Assembly (NCBI RefSeq): GCF_001548395.1
Contig: NZ_AP017367.1
Coordinates: 4,997,001 to 5,061,000, forward strand
DNA: 64,000 nt
Reading direction: 5' to 3'
Source: Leptolyngbya sp. O-77
GTDB taxonomy: Bacteria > Cyanobacteriota > Cyanobacteriia > Elainellales > Elainellaceae
Shown here in pieces: positions 1-7,969 of this stretch. The position numbers were made by a program, and so were the translations under genes. The notes below the pieces were generated by a model. That model did no database searches. It had not been told where the DNA came from and saw nothing but the letters and a program-made list of their open reading frames with translations. The number at the start of each line of letters is the position of its first letter. Position 1 is the stretch's first letter.

Positions 1-461
1 CCCCAAAGCACGGATTTCTCAGTCTCTTTTTCGTTACGTTTCTACGTGATTTGGGTTCGATCGCGCCCCAGAGCAGAATTCTCGCTTCTGCTAGGGACAA
101 GGGCGATCGCTCGTTACCAGTTCTCGTTATTGCTATGCAGAGTCTTTGCAAGCCTCCTGCAAGCAGCTGGCGAGAGGCTTGCAGGCTCCTTTCAAACCTT
201 TTACAAACCTTTTTCAGACCTTCTGCAATTCCAGCATCACTCCTCCGTAATTTCTCGGTTTGGCTTCACCTGAATTAGTGCCACTTTTATCTTGGAATTA
301 TATGGAAATCTTCTGAAATTCCCCCCTTGGCGCAACCATCTTCAACCCAGGAACCGCCTCAAAATCCTCCTGCTGACCAGCCTGAGATTTTGCCAAAGAC
401 ATCCGCGCCGTCCTGTCTCCAGTTTCGCGTTCTGGCAGTTTGCAAAAGAGATGCACCACTC
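1..461. other. Upstream region without a convincing gene
   Basis: No open frame here looks like a protein. The frame that continues upstream of the pentapeptide gene (from about 327) has no repeat character and low-complexity Pro/Ser content, so I treat it as untranslated leader. Around 150-225 there are repeated short words (CAAGC/GCTTGCAGG, then AAACCTTTT and relatives) that could fold into an imperfect hairpin. Nothing else is recognised. Confidence 0.4.
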
Positions 462-1508
462 ATGGCAAATCATGAACATCTAGCTCTGCTGAAACAGGGC
501 GCAAACGCCTGGAACCAGTGGCGCGAAACCCATGCTGAAATTCATCCGAACCTCAGTCAGGCTGCACTTGACCAAGCCAACTTGCGCGAAGTCACCCTCA
601 ACCAGGCAGATTTGCGAGGAGGCATCTTAAGCCGAGCCGATTTCTGCATGGCCAGCCTGCGGCAGGCCGATCTGAGTCGGGCAGACCTACGCGAGGCAAT
701 TCTCTACACCACCGACCTGAGCGAAGCCAACCTGAGCGAAGCCAGCTTGATTGGGGCAGACCTGCGAGAAGCGAATCTGAGTAGCGCCAACCTCTCGCTG
801 GCCAGCCTTTGCACTGCAACTCTGTGTACCGCAGACCTGCGACGGGCAAATCTGCGCGAAGCCCTCCTACAGGGTGCAAATCTAAGCCATGCCTCGCTGA
901 ATCAGGCAGATTTATGTCTGTCTAACTTGCGCGAAGCCGACCTGAGCCGGGCTGATTTGCGGGGCGCACGGCTATATACCGCTAATCTCTCCCACAGCAA
1001 TCTCTACGGGGCGAACCTGAGTCAGGCCGATCTGCGCGAGGCTACGCTAAGCCAAGCCAACCTGCGCGAAGCCGATTTGCGACAGGCAAACCTTGGTATG
1101 TCCATCATTTGCCTGGCAAACCTCGTGGGTGCAACCCTGTATCAGGCTAATTTGACGCGGGCAAACCTCAGCATGTCGAACCTATGCATGGCGAACCTGA
1201 GCCATGCGAGCTTGGGCGACTCCATTCTGATTGGCACGAATCTAATTGGCGCAAATCTTTACATCGCAGACCTGAGGGCGAGCGTCTTGACGGAAGCCGA
1301 TCTGCGTGAAGCAGCGCTCAACGAGGCAGATTTGTCGAACGCGAGTCTTTTTCGGGCTGATTTGAGTATGGCGAATCTGAGTCACGCCAACTTGTGTGGG
1401 GCCGATTTGCGGCAGGCAAACCTGCGACATTCAAACCTTTGGGAGGCTCAGATGAATAGGGCGAAGTTGAGCGGGGCGATCATGCCCGATGGACAAATTC
1501 ATCCATAG
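462..1508 (+). CDS. Pentapeptide-repeat protein
   Basis: The protein has about 348 residues. After a short N-terminal segment starting MANHEHLALLKQG, nearly the whole chain is A(D/N)Lxx pentapeptides, for example ANLRE, ADLSR, ANLSH and ADLRQ, which fold as a right-handed quadrilateral beta-helix. I chose the ATG at 462 because MANHEHLALLKQG...WNQWRE resembles the usual start of cyanobacterial pentapeptide proteins, while the upstream in-frame extension from 327 is not repeat-like. There is no signal peptide or membrane segment. Such proteins are numerous in cyanobacteria. Most have no known substrate, and only a few (MfpA/Qnr type) are known to act, by mimicking DNA for gyrase. The gene stands alone, with no partner that suggests a role. 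The family call is firm and the function is unknown. Confidence 0.9.
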   Translation: MANHEHLALLKQGANAWNQWRETHAEIHPNLSQAALDQANLREVTLNQADLRGGILSRADFCMASLRQADLSRADLREAILYTTDLSEANLSEASLIGADLREANLSSANLSLASLCTATLCTADLRRANLREALLQGANLSHASLNQADLCLSNLREADLSRADLRGARLYTANLSHSNLYGANLSQADLREATLSQANLREADLRQANLGMSIICLANLVGATLYQANLTRANLSMSNLCMANLSHASLGDSILIGTNLIGANLYIADLRASVLTEADLREAALNEADLSNASLFRADLSMANLSHANLCGADLRQANLRHSNLWEAQMNRAKLSGAIMPDGQIHP

Positions 1509-1536
1509 TGGCGTTTAGGAGGTGCGGTGTTAGGTG

Positions 1537-1647
1537 TCTTGCTAGAAACAAGAGGAAGCTTTAGGGAAGAAGGAAGTGAGGAAGAAAGAAGAACGAAGAG
1601 GGGAAAGAGAAGGTTTCAGGCTGTCTTGCTAGAAACACAAGGAAGCC
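1537..1647. repeat. Direct repeat and purine-rich tract
   Basis: A 15-bp direct repeat, GTCTTGCTAGAAACA, occurs at 1537-1551 and again at 1623-1637. Both copies run into AGGAAGC-like sequence. Between them lies a purine-rich stretch of GAAGAA, GAAAGAAGAACGAAGAG words. Similar GAAGAACGAA-rich tracts occur near 17570 and 47140, so this looks like a degenerate dispersed intergenic repeat. The short open frame across it (1527-1748) is not supported as a gene. Confidence 0.5.
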
Positions 1648-1881
1648 TCTCTATACTGAATACTGAAAGTTGTCTGGATAGTGAAATAGAAGGGAGGGAC
1701 TGGTTTTCGGAGGTGTGTAGGCTGGATCAGGTCTACCGAAGTATCTAGACCTACATCCAGAGATTTTGCGGGCGATCGCCCAAGTGCCATAAATTTCTAA
1801 TATTTGTATAAAGCCTGCACAAATAGATCATGCTTTAGCGGTATGCTTTGGGCGACACAGCGACTTCAGGCAGCAATTTCA

Positions 1882-1978
1882 GTACAGGGCTTTTGAAGCG
1901 AGTGAGGTACGCAGACGGACAAGCAACTCTTACTTTGTCAAGGCAGCGCGTGCCTCACCCTGCAAGAAAATGCTGTAC
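1882..1978. repeat. Dispersed hairpin element, copy 1
   Basis: This 97-bp element is bounded by GTACAG and CTGTAC. The left arm holds GTGAGGTACGC and the right arm GCGTGCCTCAC, and the outer arms end in AAAATGCTGTAC. It is one of three related copies in the window; the others are at 48406 and 51011. All have the same order of blocks and an internal spacer of about 30 bases that varies more than the arms. No open frame spans it, so it looks like a REP- or MITE-like non-coding repeat. Confidence 0.6.
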
Positions 1979-2335
1979 GAACCTGATGTAAACCCTAGAT
2001 GCGTGAACGATGTACGAATGATGAAACCTCTAAAATCCTGCGCGAGTCTTGTGCTGGTCTGGGGACATTACTACTTAAGACCCCATCTAAACTTTGATTA
2101 ACTGCCGATTAAACTGCCGATTAATGCCGTCAAGACCTGTGTTTTTTTGCTACATACCGTGTAAAACTCAACATTGGGCTGCTTACTGAAACATCTTTTA
2201 TACATCACTTAGTAAAATTACTAGTATTTTCAACTAGCTTAAGCAATCGTTAGTTAAATGCCCTGATTGAGAAGCCCCTTGTTATAAGCCACTATTGAGT
2301 CACGACTGAATCACGGCCGCATCTACCAGGAAACT

Positions 2336-2470
2336 ATGGACATCATTGCAATCACCGTTGTTTTGCTGACTTCGCTTACCTCATTTTTTGCTAGCGAAAA
2401 CGTATCCTATCTACAAGACTTGCAGGCTAAAAACCCGCCCTGTGAAGCTATCTACGCAGAGTGTCGATAG
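2336..2470 (+). CDS. Possible 44-residue membrane peptide
   Basis: A short frame begins MDIIAITVVLLTSLTSFFAS and ends with a Cys-containing tail, PPCEAIYAECR. The first 20 residues form one hydrophobic helix, so a single-pass or secreted small protein is plausible. A purine-rich AGGAAA lies about 5 bases upstream of the ATG and would serve as a ribosome-binding site. A strong hairpin with a T-run follows at 2624-2660 and could end its transcript. I do not recognise a family. Support is limited to the ribosome-binding site, the hydrophobic composition and the position in an otherwise gene-free stretch. Confidence 0.35.
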   Translation: MDIIAITVVLLTSLTSFFASENVSYLQDLQAKNPPCEAIYAECR

Positions 2471-2623
2471 GCACACTGAGTATTGATTGACTCTCTGGTT
2501 TATGCCTTTGTTCCTCTGTTGCTTTATTTCTCTTTTGGTTCTTTGTTGTTTCGTCAGTCATGTTCGATCACGTAGGGCTTTTGGGTGAGCGAACTTGTGA
2601 TGGCACAAATGAATGAAAAAATG

Positions 2624-2660
2624 AAAAGGGCGACTCTCTGAATTGGAGGTCGCCCTTTTT
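2624..2660. terminator. Bidirectional intrinsic terminator
   Basis: The arms AAAAGGGCGAC and GTCGCCCTTTT pair perfectly around a 15-base loop, with a T-run on the plus side and an A-run that becomes a T-run on the minus side. It lies just past the end of the minus-strand hypothetical gene (stop at 2689) and after the possible small plus-strand gene, so it can serve both directions. Confidence 0.75.
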
Positions 2661-2688
2661 GCTGGATATTCAAGCTGGATTGAACGCC

Positions 2689-2949
2689 TTAGACGGCAGG
2701 GGCGATCGCCTGCCAAGCGCCAAAGCGATCGCTGTAATATTGCAAAATTCGCTCGACTTGCTGCCGCGCGGCAACTGTCGCCTCCTCATCATCAATTTCT
2801 AAACCACCCACCTGGCTTTGCTGATAGTCAAACTCGGTGGACGTTTGGGGCAATAGCCCAACCGATACCCCAGGAACCTGGCGCAGATGAGCGGCAACCT
2901 CTCGGTACACCGCAAGCGGAAGCTGGGGCCAGCAGATCTGCCGCTTCAT
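2689..2949 (-). CDS. Conserved-looking hypothetical protein, coupled to LuxR-type gene
   Basis: An 86-residue soluble protein starting MKRQICWPQLPLAVYREVAA. The composition is globular and ends in a helical segment (ARQQVERILQYYSDRFGAWQ). There is no signal peptide, membrane segment or recognised motif. Its ATG overlaps the TGA of the upstream regulator gene (2946..3407, ATGA overlap), so the two are almost surely translated together. It may therefore be a partner or effector of that regulator, which is inference from position only. The bidirectional terminator at 2624-2660 ends the unit. Confidence 0.6.
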   Translation of the reverse strand: MKRQICWPQLPLAVYREVAAHLRQVPGVSVGLLPQTSTEFDYQQSQVGGLEIDDEEATVAARQQVERILQYYSDRFGAWQAIAPAV

Positions 2950-3407
2950 AGCGCTACTTCGTTCACCATATCAACAACATCATCCACTGAAGCATCTACG
3001 GAGTCGGCATCAACCGAGTCTGCCCCGGTTTCCGCATCCACATCATCTACTGCTTCAGTCAGGACTTCCGCAGATTCGGACGCTTCGGCTTGGGGCTTTG
3101 CATCAGGCAGAGGACTGGACGCTTTAGGGATTGCCCCGGTCGTGGGCAGCACGCAGCAGTTCACCTCATCCAGACAGACCTTTCCCCATTGCAACGCCCA
3201 ACGCACCAGCGCTACCCGGTTGCCGGTTGCGGTTTTGGTCAGGATATTGCTGATGTGATTATCGACTGTGCGCTTGCTAATTTCTAGCTTCTCGGCAATT
3301 TCCTGGTTGGTTAAGCCCGCCGCCACTAGTTCAACAATTTGCAGTTCCCGATCGGAAAGAGAACTAGAGTTTTGAGACTCATCAACCCCCATAGTCTGCC
3401 CTGTCAC
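2946..3407 (-). CDS. LuxR-type helix-turn-helix regulator with acidic tail
   Basis: A 153-residue protein. Residues about 17-75 form a clear GerE/LuxR C-terminal-type HTH: LSDRELQIVELVAAGLTNQE, then IAEKLEISKRTVDNHISNIL. Unusually, the HTH is at the N-terminus and no receiver domain precedes it. The remaining half ends in an Asp-rich low-complexity stretch with repeated VDADSVDASVDDV-like units. It probably binds DNA as a dimer, and how it is controlled cannot be told because the usual sensory domain is missing. The stop overlaps the start of the downstream 86-residue gene. Possible starts are the first ATG or the ATG of MGVDES six codons later. The HTH family is certain and the target unknown. 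Confidence 0.85.
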   Translation of the reverse strand: MTGQTMGVDESQNSSSLSDRELQIVELVAAGLTNQEIAEKLEISKRTVDNHISNILTKTATGNRVALVRWALQWGKVCLDEVNCCVLPTTGAIPKASSPLPDAKPQAEASESAEVLTEAVDDVDAETGADSVDADSVDASVDDVVDMVNEVAL

Positions 3408-3553
3408 GTATATGTACCTACTCGATACTTCAATTTTAGGCGGATGTTTTGCAAAACTGTTGTTAAATCTATCTGTGAATCAAGTTCTGATGCCCTAATG
3501 GGTCAGATTAGGCAAGAGGGCTGGGCTATTCTGAAAGAAGTGAAATTTGACCG

Positions 3554-4018
3554 ATGCTGAGATTGGGCCGTAGAACAGGTTGTCAAGAGCAGGCTGGACG
3601 GAGGGGGCGATCGCTCGTTGCACTGCTGCTGGGCTGCCTAGTCAGCCTGCTGCTGATGGGTGCGGCTGGGAATGCGGCCGAACTTGCGCCCCAAGCAGGA
3701 ACGCCTGCGCCCATTGACCAACCATTGCCGCCGACTAGCCTGAGCGCAGAAGATATTGCTACTGAGAAGGTTCACCAGTTTGTGCAGGCCTATCTCAAGG
3801 TGCTGAAACTCGTGGAAAGTCGCGAGGGCGAGCTACAGGCTGCGGAAACTCAGCTAGAATCCCAACGGGTGCAGCAAGAGGTGGAATTGGAAGCGCTGGC
3901 TCTGATCGAGGCGGCAGGGCTGACCCAACGAGAATATCTGCAATTGTTGGGGCTGGCAAATACCGACTTGGAGTTTCGGGAACGGATGGTGGCTCAACTA
4001 CAGGAAATGATGGACTAG
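3554..4018 (+). CDS. DUF4168-type exported protein
   Basis: A 154-residue protein with a basic N-terminus followed by a hydrophobic segment (about residues 20-42, LVALLLGCLVSLLLMGAAGN), fitting a signal peptide or membrane anchor. The mature part carries the DUF4168 pattern: KVHQFVQAYLKVLKLVESRE, a helical Q/E-rich middle, then GLTQREYLQLLGLANTD. The family is common in cyanobacteria and proteobacteria, and its function is not established. The stop lies 4 bases before the ATG of the fructokinase-like gene, suggesting co-transcription. The start could be a few codons downstream, since the first residues are very basic. Confidence 0.75.
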   Translation: MLRLGRRTGCQEQAGRRGRSLVALLLGCLVSLLLMGAAGNAAELAPQAGTPAPIDQPLPPTSLSAEDIATEKVHQFVQAYLKVLKLVESREGELQAAETQLESQRVQQEVELEALALIEAAGLTQREYLQLLGLANTDLEFRERMVAQLQEMMD

Positions 4019-4022
4019 CAAG

Positions 4023-5003
4023 ATGACACAGCCGCGTGTGCTTTGTTTGGGTGAGGTGTTGCTGGATTATCTGGCCGATCAGCCAGGGAAACCGATGGAG
4101 CAGGTGATGTCCTGGACGGCCTATCCGGGTGGTGCGCCCGCGAATGTGGCTTGTGCCCTGGCAAAGCTGGGCACGCCGTCTGGCTTTGTGGGCTGTGTGG
4201 GCAACGATGAGGCGGGCGACGCGCTGGTGAAACTGCTGCTAGAGTCAGGGGTAGACGGAGCGGGCATCCAGCGACACGATACTGCGCCGACGCGGGGCGT
4301 GTATGTGGTGCGCGATGAGGCGGGCGATCGCCATTTTGCTGGGTTTGGCGGGCGGCCCTCGGATGCCTTTGCCGACACGCGCCTGAAAGCCGACGCTCTG
4401 CCCGAAGGTCTGTTTGCCAATGCCGATTTTTTGGTGCTGGGCACGCTGGAGCTGGCTTACCCAGAGTCGGCTGGGGCGATCGCCCGCGCTTTGGAATTGG
4501 CGGAGCAATACTTTGTCAAAATTTTGGTGGATGTCAACTGGCGGCCCGTGTTTTGGGCCGATCCCGAATCGGCTCGGCAGCCGATTCATGCTTTGATCAA
4601 GCGAGTCGATTTTCTAAAGCTCTCCGCCGAAGAAGCCGACTGGCTGTTTGAAACCCGCGACCCCGCCATCATTGCCCATCGCCTGGATAATTTGGAAGGG
4701 GTGCTGATTACCGATGGCGACAAGGGCTGTGCCTATTGCCTCAGCGGTAACGACGGGCGCGTTCCGGCCTTCCCGGTCGAAGTGGAAGACACGACGGGCG
4801 CGGGCGATGCCTTCGTCGCTGGGTTTTTGCACCAAATTTGTCAGCAGGGAATCGCGGCCCTGGCCAATCCTGAGTTGGCCCGGCAAATCGTGACCTATGC
4901 CTCAGCGGTGGGCGGACTCACGACGACTCGACCTGGAGCGATCGCTGCTCAGCCCAGTCCCGCAGAAGTGGGGGCGTTCTTGTATATGCAGCAGCAGGGC
5001 TAG
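4023..5003 (+). CDS. PfkB-family carbohydrate kinase, probable fructokinase
   Basis: A 326-residue ribokinase/PfkB-fold sugar kinase. The N-terminal signature is seen in the GG..AN motif (YPGGAPANVACALAKLG), and the C-terminal signature DTTGAGDAFVAGFL contains the catalytic Asp and the anion-hole Gly residues. Length and the start VLCLGEVLLDYLAD fit bacterial fructokinases (ATP + fructose to fructose 6-phosphate). A fructose role fits the sucrose-phosphatase gene elsewhere in the window, but other ketose substrates cannot be excluded. It follows the DUF4168 gene by 4 bases and converges with the YvcK-like gene 12 bases away, with no room for a separate terminator. Confidence 0.85.
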   Translation: MTQPRVLCLGEVLLDYLADQPGKPMEQVMSWTAYPGGAPANVACALAKLGTPSGFVGCVGNDEAGDALVKLLLESGVDGAGIQRHDTAPTRGVYVVRDEAGDRHFAGFGGRPSDAFADTRLKADALPEGLFANADFLVLGTLELAYPESAGAIARALELAEQYFVKILVDVNWRPVFWADPESARQPIHALIKRVDFLKLSAEEADWLFETRDPAIIAHRLDNLEGVLITDGDKGCAYCLSGNDGRVPAFPVEVEDTTGAGDAFVAGFLHQICQQGIAALANPELARQIVTYASAVGGLTTTRPGAIAAQPSPAEVGAFLYMQQQG

Positions 5004-5015
5004 AGGGTGACTCCG

Positions 5016-6440
5016 CTACCGAATCCCGGCCACGCGGCTATACCAGCGCAGCAGGATGCGGGCGAGGCGATCGCTGTCGTGGCGCACCAGGCCCGTCTCG
5101 ACTTCTTCGTCGATGACGTTGGCGATGACGACGCGGCGACCCGTTTGCATCACGCCTTCTCGGTCAAAATAGACCGGGTTTGAGCCTTCCTGAGCATAGC
5201 GGATGAGCGAGTGGGCAGAGGGCATTTTCTTTTGCACCAGAACTGCGTCAAACAGGCGCTTGCCCGAGGTCACCTGGTCGATGGCGCGGATATGGTCGGA
5301 CACCGCATAGCCATCGGTTTCGCCAGGTTGGGTCATAACATTGCACACATAGATGCGAGGCACCTGGCGCTGGGCGATCGCCTCAACGATTTCTGGCACC
5401 AGCAGATTGGGAATAATGCTGGTGTACAAGCTGCCGGGGCCGATGATGATGTAATCGGCTTCCTCAATGGCCGCCAGGGCACGGGGCAGCGCAGGCGGAT
5501 TGGCAGGCGTGCAGCCAATTCGCACAATTTTGCCCTGGGCTTCGGTAATGTTTGATTCGCCCTCGATGTGGCGGCCGTCTTCCAAATCGGCCCAGAGGCG
5601 CACATCGCTGAGGGTTGCAGGCAATACCTGTCCCCGCACGGCAAGGACTTTGGAGCTAGCGGCGATCGCCTGCTCCAAATCCCCCGCCACCTCGCTCATC
5701 GCTGTCAAAAATAAATTGCCGAAGCTGTGACCTACCAGTCCATCGCCCGCCTGAAAGCGATATTTGAATAACTCCGTCAGCAGCTTTTCCTCATCGGCCA
5801 GCGCCGCCAGACAGTTGCGAATATCCCCCGGCGGCAACACGCCAATCTCGCGCCGCAGCCGCCCCGACGACCCACCATCATCCGCCACCGTCACAATCGC
5901 CGTAATATTGGCGCTATAGTGTTTCAGCCCCCGCAGCAGCGTAGACAGCCCCGTACCGCCACCCAGCACTACAATTCGCGGGCCCCGATTCAGACGGCGA
6001 TGGGCCATCAGCCGATCCACCAGTTCCTCCTCTTCTCCTGGCATCAGCACTTCAGTAATCGACCCCAAGCTGCGCGTCTGCCCCCAAAACACCAGCAGCA
6101 GACCTGCCAGCATTACCAGTGGCCCACTGATGTAGTTCGGCACGATGCGCGTGATGACTTCCAGCACATCCCCAATGAGCTGCCCCAGGCGAAAGATTGG
6201 CGTTTGCCGCGACCAAATTGCAATCCCCAGCAGCAGCAGCAGACAGCCCCCAATGGTGATAAACAGCCACCGCTTGACCGATAGCCCCGGCGATAGCCAT
6301 TTAAACCATTGATTCACCCGATGGGGCGTGCGATGGCGGTTTGCCGCTTTGGGCGCGGGCTTTTTGGATAGGTTGGCCTGGCGGAGGCGCAGCTCAGGCT
6401 TGATGGCTTGGAGGGCGTGCTTTAAGAGTCCGTTTGACAT
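5016..6440 (-). CDS. YvcK/CofD-like gluconeogenesis factor with membrane anchor
   Basis: About 474 residues. The C-terminal two thirds is the YvcK/CofD-like fold: VVLGGGTGLSTLLRGLK, VTVADDGGSSGRLRRE, PPGDIRNCLAAL, HSFGNLFLTAM and IIGPGSLYTSIIPNLLV. The N-terminal part has two hydrophobic segments (WLFITIGGCLLLLLGIAIW and the YISGPLVMLAGLLLVFW region), an arrangement seen in cyanobacterial members. In Bacillus, YvcK binds UDP-sugars and affects carbon metabolism and cell shape; the cyanobacterial role is inferred from that. I chose the ATG at 6440 over the TTG at 6470 because AGG sits about 7 bases upstream and the extra residues are unlikely. Confidence 0.85.
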   Translation of the reverse strand: MSNGLLKHALQAIKPELRLRQANLSKKPAPKAANRHRTPHRVNQWFKWLSPGLSVKRWLFITIGGCLLLLLGIAIWSRQTPIFRLGQLIGDVLEVITRIVPNYISGPLVMLAGLLLVFWGQTRSLGSITEVLMPGEEEELVDRLMAHRRLNRGPRIVVLGGGTGLSTLLRGLKHYSANITAIVTVADDGGSSGRLRREIGVLPPGDIRNCLAALADEEKLLTELFKYRFQAGDGLVGHSFGNLFLTAMSEVAGDLEQAIAASSKVLAVRGQVLPATLSDVRLWADLEDGRHIEGESNITEAQGKIVRIGCTPANPPALPRALAAIEEADYIIIGPGSLYTSIIPNLLVPEIVEAIAQRQVPRIYVCNVMTQPGETDGYAVSDHIRAIDQVTSGKRLFDAVLVQKKMPSAHSLIRYAQEGSNPVYFDREGVMQTGRRVVIANVIDEEVETGLVRHDSDRLARILLRWYSRVAGIR

Positions 6441-6986
6441 GGTGACCTGGCTGGGGCAAAAGGGCAGCAACGCTGCGTATCAGTTTATACTCTGAAAATC
6501 GACCTGGGTTTTGCAAAACCTATCACGCTCTGATAACGTTCTAGCCTCGTGGTATTTCACAGGTGAAGCTATAACTAGATGACGCTGTAACGGAATAGAA
6601 AAATGATTAAGAACGGGTTAAATTCAATCCTCTGACGGGGTCAGCGAAGTCAGTATTTCGTTAACTATCCTGACATTTCAGGGCTGTGGGATGCGTTCGT
6701 GTAAAGTCTTGATGAATTCGTGATGAAGTTTTGGAAGCTTCCCCATTGATTGCACTTTCCTAACTTATGCCACTGTCGTTCAGGGTTGAATTGGGTCTAC
6801 TTCCGCTGCAAGGATATTAGCCTATCCCGATTGAATCCACGGTTTCTTTTTTAAGAAAGCTGGCTTTCGCTTGCCTGGGACGGGTAGACCCTTTCACGCT
6901 GCAATCACTGCGGGTTTGCGAGACTGGACTTATCATTTGGGTAGCCGGAGGGATGCCAGTTGGTAGGATGCTAGTCAGTGGGATAT
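6441..6986. other. Divergent intergenic region
   Basis: About 550 bases between the divergent YvcK-like and ABC ATPase genes. It must contain both promoters, but I see no clear consensus elements. Just before the ATPase gene are repeated GGATGC words (GGGATGCCAGTTGGTAGGATGC). No gene is supported. Confidence 0.4.
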
Positions 6987-7895
6987 ATGTACGAAGCGAA
7001 CGTGCGGATACAAAAAGAGGGCACACTGGAAGCAGTTACACCAGGGGAAGGCACACTGGAAGCAAGCACCCGGGGGGAAGGCACACTGGAAGCAGGCACA
7101 CAGGCGCAAAGCATAGGCGAACCGTTGATTGAGTTGCGCGGAGTGAGCAAGTCCTTTGGCGATCGCGTCGTGCTGGACGAAGTGGATCTGGCCATTTACC
7201 CCAATGAGGCAGTGGGCATCATCGGCCCATCGGGTACCGGAAAATCAACCATCCTTCGCCTGATTGCGGGGCTGATCGCGCCGGATGCAGGCGAAATCTA
7301 TCTGAAAGGGCAGCGCCGCATGGGGCTAGTAGACGAGGGCAAAGATCCCTTTGGCGTGGGTATGGTGTTTCAGCGGGCGGCGCTGTTCGATTCGCTGACG
7401 GTGGATGAAAACGTTGGCTTTTTGCTGTATCAGCATTCTCGGTTGCCGCGTCAGCAAATTCGTCAGCAGGTAGAGCGGGTGTTGGAAATGGTGGGGTTGC
7501 CAGGAACGGGCGATCGCTATCCGTCGGAACTCTCTGGCGGGATGCGCCAGCGGGTCAGCTTTGCCCGCGCCATTCTAAAAAACCCCGATAATCCGGCAGA
7601 CAACCCCGAACTGCTGCTCTATGATGAGCCAACCGCTGGGCTAGATCCGATTGCCTCTACGGTGATCGAAGACCTGATCCGCAAGCTGCAATGTCCTGAG
7701 GACGGCTGCACCACCTACGCCATTGTGACCCATCAGCACAGCACCATTCGCCGCACTGCCGACCGCATTGTTTTTTTGCACCAGGGCAAAGTGCAGTGGG
7801 AAGGGCGAGTGGAGGACATCGACACGACGGACAATCCAGCCATGCGGCAGTTTTTTACGGGCAGCGTGGAAGGGCCGATACGAGTGGTTGGGTAA
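6987..7895 (+). CDS. ABC transporter ATP-binding protein, MlaF/Ycf22-associated type
   Basis: About 302 residues, a complete ABC ATPase: Walker A GPSGTGKST, Q-loop GMVFQRAALF, signature ELSGGMRQRVSFARAI, Walker B LLLYDEPTAGLD and switch His in VTHQHS. The sequence around LFDSLTVDENVGF is typical of the Mkl/MlaF group, which energises retrograde lipid transport with an MlaE permease and an MlaD/Ycf22 substrate protein. Neither partner gene is adjacent. The N-terminus is odd: before the ATPase domain it carries three 10-residue repeats of EGTLEAxTxG encoded by a 30-bp tandem. Start choice is between GTG 6978 and ATG 6987, and I prefer the ATG. It is possible that translation begins after the repeats, though no ATG is available there. 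Confidence 0.85.
   Translation: MYEANVRIQKEGTLEAVTPGEGTLEASTRGEGTLEAGTQAQSIGEPLIELRGVSKSFGDRVVLDEVDLAIYPNEAVGIIGPSGTGKSTILRLIAGLIAPDAGEIYLKGQRRMGLVDEGKDPFGVGMVFQRAALFDSLTVDENVGFLLYQHSRLPRQQIRQQVERVLEMVGLPGTGDRYPSELSGGMRQRVSFARAILKNPDNPADNPELLLYDEPTAGLDPIASTVIEDLIRKLQCPEDGCTTYAIVTHQHSTIRRTADRIVFLHQGKVQWEGRVEDIDTTDNPAMRQFFTGSVEGPIRVVG
7017..7106 (+). repeat. 30-bp tandem repeat, three units
   Basis: Three units in register at 7017, 7047 and 7077. Each contains GGCACACTGGAAGCA, with the last half of the unit variable. The period keeps the reading frame and encodes EGTLEAVTPG, EGTLEASTRG and EGTLEAGTQA in the N-terminal extension of the ABC ATPase. Confidence 0.85.
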
Positions 7896-7969
7896 TCAGG
7901 CAATGGGGTATGAGGCGAAGAGGACCCATGATCTGCAAGTTTCTCCCCCTCTGTATCAATTCCACTCCA

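Noticed and set aside
327..461. N-terminal extension of the pentapeptide protein
   Set aside because: Pro/Ser-rich, not repeat-like; MANHEHLALLKQG at 462 is the natural start.
598..879. Minus-strand frame inside the pentapeptide gene
   Set aside because: Mirror of the pentapeptide codon pattern in an antisense frame.
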